Assembly: GCA_040400005.1 (NCBI GenBank)
Contig: JBBARC010000018.1
Coordinates: 1-54,170 of the forward strand
DNA: 54,170 nucleotides
Source: JBBARC01 sp040400005
Lineage (GTDB): Bacteria > Pseudomonadota > Alphaproteobacteria > Acetobacterales > Acetobacteraceae
Reading direction: 5' to 3'
Each line of letters begins with the position of its first letter. Position 1 is the stretch's first letter. This document shows positions 49,951 through 54,170 of the stretch, piece after piece. The notes beneath the pieces were generated by a model. It worked only from the letters and a program-made list of their open reading frames with translations. It ran no database searches and was not told where the DNA came from. A program made the position numbers and the translations under genes.

Positions 49951-50954
49951 AAAAACGCCGCGAAATTGAACGGCCGAGCCGGGTAAAGCTGTTGCTACGG
50001 CGGCAGCGGCGCAATCTGCGCCTGCTGGGGTTTGGCGCTGTGGCGTTTGGGTTGGTGTTTGCATCCCTCGCGGTATCGCGATCGGCCCAGCATGGCGGCA
50101 TTGTTGCCAAGCTTGCTGAAAGCTTTGGGCGGGCCACTGATTTGCGCGTGGCGAAAATTACCTTTGGGCCGCACCCCAATACGCCGGAAGCGCGGTTGAC
50201 CCAGGCATTAGGGGTTGCCCCCGGCGATCCCATTTTGGGATTTTCGGTTGACGCGGCGCGGCAACGTTTGGAAACATTACCGTGGATCGCTCATGTGTCG
50301 GTGGAACGCCGGCTGCCGGGCGAGATCTATGTTGACCTAACCGAGGGCCGCCCTTTTGCGATTTGGCAAACGCAGGATAAATTCTTGTTGATCGACCGCG
50401 ATGGCGGCACGGTTGCCAATGAAGATGTGACCCGGTTTGGCGAATTGCCGCTGGTGGTGGGGCCAGGTGCGCCCGCCGCTGCAAGTACGATGATTGATTT
50501 GCTAGCGAAATTTCCGGATTTGCGGCCACGGGTGGATGCCATTGTGCGCATCGGCCAGCGGCGCTGGAATTTGCAGTTAAAAAACCACATGACGGTGATG
50601 CTGCCGGAGGGCCACGAGCCGGAAGCCTTGCAGCGCCTAGCGGAGCTGAATGCAAGCCAGGCGCTGCTAGACCGGCCGCTGGACATTGTTGATTTGCGGC
50701 TGGCCGACAAACTAACCATTCGCCCGCGTGTAGCGATTGGTGATGCGCCAGCACAAGATACAAAGCCCGCCAGCAAGAGTGAGCCAAAGACCGACGTAAA
50801 ACCGGCCACAGCACGGGTGCCGATGAACAAGCCGGCGGTGCGCGCGGCCAGCGGTAAGCCCGCCGTGTTGCGTATAAAGCCTGCCAAAACTTTGCTGCCC
50901 GATGCCGATGATCAAAGCCGCCGGGCGACACTGGCCGCGAGGAGCGCCACGTGA
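49938..50954 (+). CDS. ftsQ: Cell division protein FtsQ
   Basis: Bitopic divisome organiser. The 338-residue chain has a basic cytoplasmic start (KKRREIERPSRVKLLLRRQ), one helix (about 32-50), a POTRA domain (about 70-140: VAKITFGPHP, then PWIAHVSVERRLPGEIYVDL) and the beta domain (REGRPFAIWQ-like stretch, then RWNLQLKNHMTVMLPE). About 80 residues at the end are a Lys/Pro/Ala-rich tail with no fold. ATG 49938 was preferred as it directly precedes the basic region. Confidence 0.92.
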   Translation: MSRIKKRREIERPSRVKLLLRRQRRNLRLLGFGAVAFGLVFASLAVSRSAQHGGIVAKLAESFGRATDLRVAKITFGPHPNTPEARLTQALGVAPGDPILGFSVDAARQRLETLPWIAHVSVERRLPGEIYVDLTEGRPFAIWQTQDKFLLIDRDGGTVANEDVTRFGELPLVVGPGAPAAASTMIDLLAKFPDLRPRVDAIVRIGQRRWNLQLKNHMTVMLPEGHEPEALQRLAELNASQALLDRPLDIVDLRLADKLTIRPRVAIGDAPAQDTKPASKSEPKTDVKPATARVPMNKPAVRAASGKPAVLRIKPAKTLLPDADDQSRRATLAARSAT

Positions 50955-52258
50955 ACGATATTCCGCGCCGCACACAATTAAGTTTGCCGCCATCGATGCC
51001 GCCGGATCCGCCGGCGCGGCCACGGCCACGCCAGGCAGGCCCCTTTGGTGTGCTGGATATTGGCAGCACCAAAATTGCCTGCGTGATTGGACGCACCGAA
51101 TCGGATGGATCGTTGCGCGTGCTGGGCAGCGGGTTTACCCGATCGCGCGGCGTGCGTGGTGGTAGCATCACCGATTTAGAAGATGCCGAGCGTGCCATTC
51201 GCCAGGCGGTGGCGTTGGCGGAAACCATGGCCGACCATCGGTTGCGCTCTGTTGTGGTGAATTTGTCGTGCGGGCTTCCAACCAGCCAGTTGTTAAATAT
51301 GCAGCTGCATGTCGGCGGCCGGCAGGTAACCGAAGCCGATATACGCCAGATTATCCATGCGGGCCGGGCGCGTGCAGCAAGTGAAGGGCGCGAAACCATC
51401 CATTCGCTGCCAGTAAGTTTCGCGGTGGACGAAACCACTGGCATTTCAGATCCGCGCGGGCATCATTGTGATCAACTGCTGGCCAAGCTGCATGTGGTTG
51501 ATGCGCTATCCACCGCGTTGCGCAATTTGGGCGCCGCCGTCGGGCGCTGCGATCTAGAAATATCCGAGCCAGTGTCTTCACCGTTTGCCGCCGGATTGGC
51601 GACATTAAAAGACGATGAGCGCGATTTGGGTGCTACGGTTATTGATATGGGTGGCGGTACTACCGGGGTTGCGGTGTTTGCTGATGGCCAGTTGCTGCAT
51701 ACGGCGCAAGTGCCGTTGGGCGGGCTGCATGTTACCCGCGATATTGCAACGGTGCTTTCCACGCCGATAGATAATGCCGAACGCCTAAAAACCTTGTATG
51801 GCAGTGTGCATGCAAGCCCGGATGATGACCGCGAAGTTTTGCCGGTGACGCAAATTGGCGAGGAAGATCACCAAATCGCCAAAGTGCCGCGCAGTATGGT
51901 GGTAGGTATTATTCGCCCGCGGGTGGAAGAAACCTTGGAAATGGTGCGCGATCGTATGGAATCGGCGGGCTTAGGCCGCGCCGCCGGCAGCCGCGTGGTG
52001 CTGACCGGCGGGGCCAGCCAAATGGTTGGTGTGCGTGATCTGGCCACTCGTATCCTTGATCGGCCGGTGCGCCTGGGCAGGCCTGCCGGCATTCGCGACC
52101 TGGCAGAAGCCGCCAGTGGTCCTGGCTTTGCTACCGCCGTTGGCCTGCTGATGTGGGCCGCCGGTGATGGCCGTTTTTTACACGATATCAACCTAGATGC
52201 CGAACCGCCGCGCGGCCTGCTGCACAGATTGGCAGGCTTTTTCCGCGAACGGCTTTGA
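50951..52258 (+). CDS. ftsA: Cell division protein FtsA
   Basis: Actin-like ATPase that anchors FtsZ filaments at the membrane. The 435-residue protein has a Pro-rich first 30 residues, then phosphate 1 site GVLDIGSTKIACVIG, the phosphate 2 region TVIDMGGGTTGVAVF and adenosine site VVLTGGASQMVGV. The final residues (LLHRLAGFFRERL) form the expected amphipathic membrane helix. It starts with GTG overlapping the ftsQ stop (GTGA). Confidence 0.96.
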   Translation: MNDIPRRTQLSLPPSMPPDPPARPRPRQAGPFGVLDIGSTKIACVIGRTESDGSLRVLGSGFTRSRGVRGGSITDLEDAERAIRQAVALAETMADHRLRSVVVNLSCGLPTSQLLNMQLHVGGRQVTEADIRQIIHAGRARAASEGRETIHSLPVSFAVDETTGISDPRGHHCDQLLAKLHVVDALSTALRNLGAAVGRCDLEISEPVSSPFAAGLATLKDDERDLGATVIDMGGGTTGVAVFADGQLLHTAQVPLGGLHVTRDIATVLSTPIDNAERLKTLYGSVHASPDDDREVLPVTQIGEEDHQIAKVPRSMVVGIIRPRVEETLEMVRDRMESAGLGRAAGSRVVLTGGASQMVGVRDLATRILDRPVRLGRPAGIRDLAEAASGPGFATAVGLLMWAAGDGRFLHDINLDAEPPRGLLHRLAGFFRERL

Positions 52259-52299
52259 ACCCATAACCCGCCACACACGACCTTAGGGGGAAACACCCA

Positions 52300-53769
52300 A
52301 TGACCTTGCGCCTGACCATTCAACCACCCCAGCACACCGATTTCACCCCGCGTATCACCGTTATTGGTGTTGGCGGCGGCGGCACTAACGCTGTTGACAA
52401 CATGATCGCCGCCAATTTGCAGGGTGTGGATTTTGTTGTGGCCAACACTGATGCGCAGCAGTTGATGCACAGCCGGGCTGACCGGCGCATTCAGCTTGGG
52501 CCGCATTTGACACAAGGTTTGGGCGCTGGCGCCAAGCCGGAAATTGGCCGTGCTGCGGCTGAAGAAGCCTGCGATGAGCTGATCCGCCATCTTGAAGGTG
52601 CGCACATGGTGTTTATCACCGCCGGTATGGGCGGTGGCACGGGCACGGGGGCAGCCCCGGTGATCGCACGCATGGCGCGGGAACGCGGTATTCTGACTGT
52701 TGGTGTTGTGACAAAGCCATTTACCTTTGAAGGCGCACGCCGGATTAAATCGGCCGAAGCCGGCATTGCCGAGCTGCAGCAGTGGGTAGATACGCTGATC
52801 GTTATCCCCAACCAGAACCTTTTCCGCCTGGCTAACGAAAAAACCGGCTGGCGTGAAGCGTTTAAAATGGCCGACCACGTGCTGTATATGGGCGTGCGCG
52901 GAGTAACCGATTTGATGGTGGTGCCGGGCCTGATCAACCTAGACTTTGCTGATATTCGCACAGTGATGGCGGAAATGGGCAAGGCGATGATGGGCACTGG
53001 TGAAGCCGAAGGCGAAAACCGCGCCATTCGCGCCGCCGAAGCGGCGATCAATAACCCGTTGCTGGAAGATACATCGATTGCGGGCGCCCGTGGGCTGTTG
53101 ATTAACATTACCGGCGGCGAAGATATGACGCTGTTTGAGGTGGATGAAGCCGCCAACCGGATTAATCAGGAACTGGCGGAGAATGCCAACTTGATCTTTG
53201 GCACGGCGATCGACGAAAGTTTGAATGGCCGCATTCGCGTATCGGTTGTGGCAACCGGTATTGATACGGATCACCGGGCGATGGAAGCGCCCAGCAATGG
53301 GCCGCGCTTGGTTGCCATGGGTGGCCGTGGTGGTGCCGCCCTTGCTGCCGTTATGGTGGAAGATGCGGTTGAGGCGGTGGCAGCCCAACCCGAACAAACC
53401 AATCTGCGCCTGGTAAAAACCGAAATCGATCTGGCACCCGCCGCTTTGGCGCCGGTGATTGAAGTGACCCAACCGGCTGAGCCGGCCCGGGTTGTTGCGC
53501 GCAACACGCTGTTTACCCAGCCGGCGGCAGCACCGCAGGCACCGGTAGCGGCCCCACCACAACGCGCGAGTTTGTTTCAAAAAGTAACCGGCTGGCGCCG
53601 TGGCGGTGGCCATGTGGAAACCGAAGCGGCAATCCCAGAACCGCGTCGCGCTGAACCGCACATGGCGGCCCATAGCAGCGAGGCATCGCACACCAGCACA
53701 GCTGCCAGTGAAGATGGCGAAAACCAGGGCTTAAATATCCCGACGTTTTTGCGCAAACAAACGTCGTAG
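52300..53769 (+). CDS. ftsZ: Cell division GTPase FtsZ
   Basis: Tubulin-like GTPase forming the Z ring. The 489-residue chain has the GTPase core to about residue 330 (VIGVGGGGTNAVDNMI; ANTDAQQL; the tubulin signature AGMGGGTGTGAAPVIA at about 108-123; T7 loop NLDFADIRTVM), a long variable linker rich in Ala/Pro, and the conserved tail NIPTFLRKQTS that binds FtsA and ZipA-like partners. AGGGGGA stands 10 or so bases upstream. lpxC, which often follows, is not here; a palindromic element starts right at the stop. Confidence 0.98.
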   Translation: MTLRLTIQPPQHTDFTPRITVIGVGGGGTNAVDNMIAANLQGVDFVVANTDAQQLMHSRADRRIQLGPHLTQGLGAGAKPEIGRAAAEEACDELIRHLEGAHMVFITAGMGGGTGTGAAPVIARMARERGILTVGVVTKPFTFEGARRIKSAEAGIAELQQWVDTLIVIPNQNLFRLANEKTGWREAFKMADHVLYMGVRGVTDLMVVPGLINLDFADIRTVMAEMGKAMMGTGEAEGENRAIRAAEAAINNPLLEDTSIAGARGLLINITGGEDMTLFEVDEAANRINQELAENANLIFGTAIDESLNGRIRVSVVATGIDTDHRAMEAPSNGPRLVAMGGRGGAALAAVMVEDAVEAVAAQPEQTNLRLVKTEIDLAPAALAPVIEVTQPAEPARVVARNTLFTQPAAAPQAPVAAPPQRASLFQKVTGWRRGGGHVETEAAIPEPRRAEPHMAAHSSEASHTSTAASEDGENQGLNIPTFLRKQTS

Positions 53770-53892
53770 TTTTCTGAAGTAAAGAAGCAAAAAGCCTCTA
53801 TCCCGGCGGGCCTAGTGCTACCATGCCAGCAAGGTCTCCGCTCCCCCGGAATAAAGGTCTTTTTGCTTCTTTTTCTGCAGAAAAGGAAGACT
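53770..53892. repeat. Full copy of the dispersed palindromic element (GCTACCA core)
   Basis: The left arm (53770-53798, TTTTCTGAAGTAAAGAAGC) and the right arm (53852-53892, with CTTTTTCTGCAGAAAAGG) are inverted and carry a few changes that weaken the hairpins. The core has GGCCTAGTGCTACCATGCC, like the copy at 7.8 kb. It follows directly on ftsZ. Confidence 0.88.
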
Positions 53893-54167
53893 CGTCCAGC
53901 CGCAACAACGCCTTCGGATCCCTACGCCTATTTTTCGCGATCCTGGTTATTTTCAGCCACAGCTTCGCATTAACTAGCTTCGTGCACAGTCCCGGCTGGT
54001 TTGCGGTCACCTTCCCCGACATTAATTTAGGCTACCTGGCGGTGAGTGGTTTTTTCGCCATTAGCGGCTATTTGATCAGCCTGAGCTATCAGGCAAGCCC
54101 GAGCGTTTTTGCCTACGCGGATTCAACCGCGAAACGCATAAAAGCTAGCCTGCCCCGCACCAGCTAA
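53823..54167 (+). CDS. Acyltransferase 3 family protein, truncated
   Basis: Only 114 residues, of which the part from about residue 30 fits the N-terminus of membrane acyltransferases (AT3/OafB type): SLRLFFAILVIFSHSFAL contains the expected first helix with the catalytic-site His, and YLAVSGFFAISGYLIS is the conserved second helix. Full proteins have 330-380 residues and ten helices. Here the frame ends at 54167 with DSTAKRIKASLPRTS, unlike the normal 'RRxLRIYPA' continuation, so it is broken or shifted close to the window's edge. The first 25 residues are encoded by the palindromic element, and no proper ribosome site is seen for ATG 53823. Confidence 0.65.
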   Translation: MPARSPLPRNKGLFASFSAEKEDSSSRNNAFGSLRLFFAILVIFSHSFALTSFVHSPGWFAVTFPDINLGYLAVSGFFAISGYLISLSYQASPSVFAYADSTAKRIKASLPRTS

Positions 54168-54170
54168 CCA

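Noticed and set aside
34936..53769. The many 1- to 4-base gene overlaps in the dcw cluster as an anomaly
   Set aside because: Tight ATGA and TGATG overlaps are normal for dcw clusters; gene order is also standard.

Overview
The window looks like a chromosomal contig of an alphaproteobacterium, most likely in or near the Acetobacteraceae (Rhodospirillales). The reasons are a GC-rich composition (about 60% by eye), a complete alphaproteobacterial-style dcw cluster, a hopanoid transporter (hpnN), NAD-dependent formate dehydrogenase (fdsGBA), a SAM-II riboswitch ahead of metZ next to apaG, an orphan PqqA peptide gene, and many intergenic copies of an AT-rich palindrome of a type I associate with this family. 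The family assignment is inference; no rRNA gene is present. There is one 100-base assembly gap (8838-8937).

Layout. 0-9 kb: a PEP-CTERM surface protein converging on a GT39 glycosyltransferase, a ParB-like protein, a tiny pqqA with its own terminator, then hfq-hflX-inositol monophosphatase, a periplasmic-type methyltransferase, a Tyr/Pro-repeat secreted protein and a LysR regulator. 9.2-14 kb: translationally coupled fdsGBA for formate oxidation. 14-19.2 kb: convergent ABC-F factor, EamA transporter and anmK, then divergent tyrS. 19.3-20.6 kb: a small island of lower GC with a lipoprotein and a decayed parDE pair. 20.6-28.3 kb: apaG-metZ under a SAM-II riboswitch, tRNA-Gly(CCC), an ankyrin-like exported protein, folB plus a FolM-like reductase, hpnN and a CaiB-type CoA transferase. 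28.3-33.1 kb: a lipoprotein/DUF155 pair and an accessory island with a DNA methyltransferase, a PD-(D/E)XK-like protein and a DUF3010 protein. 33.1-34.6 kb: a dienelactone hydrolase flanked by palindromic elements, then rnpB (RNase P RNA).

34.9-53.8 kb is the dcw cluster: mraZ-rsmH-ftsL-ftsI-murE-murF-mraY-murD-ftsW-murG-murC-murB-ddl-ftsQ-ftsA-ftsZ. All genes are on the plus strand and nearly all junctions overlap, which implies one translationally coupled operon for peptidoglycan precursor synthesis and septation. Upstream lie a perfect DnaA box and TGGG repeats resembling an MraZ operator. anmK (muropeptide recycling) elsewhere in the window feeds the same MurNAc pool.

The most unusual content is not protein-coding. 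It is a family of at least eight intergenic elements whose full form has two inverted AT-rich arms (each itself a hairpin) around a GC-rich core; one core has expanded into a 15-bp tandem array that broke the assembly, and another element supplies the N-terminus of an acyltransferase reading frame. Other points of interest are the orphan pqqA, the SAM-II riboswitch, the methyltransferase/nuclease-like/DUF3010 island, and a hairpin that buries the hflX start codon.
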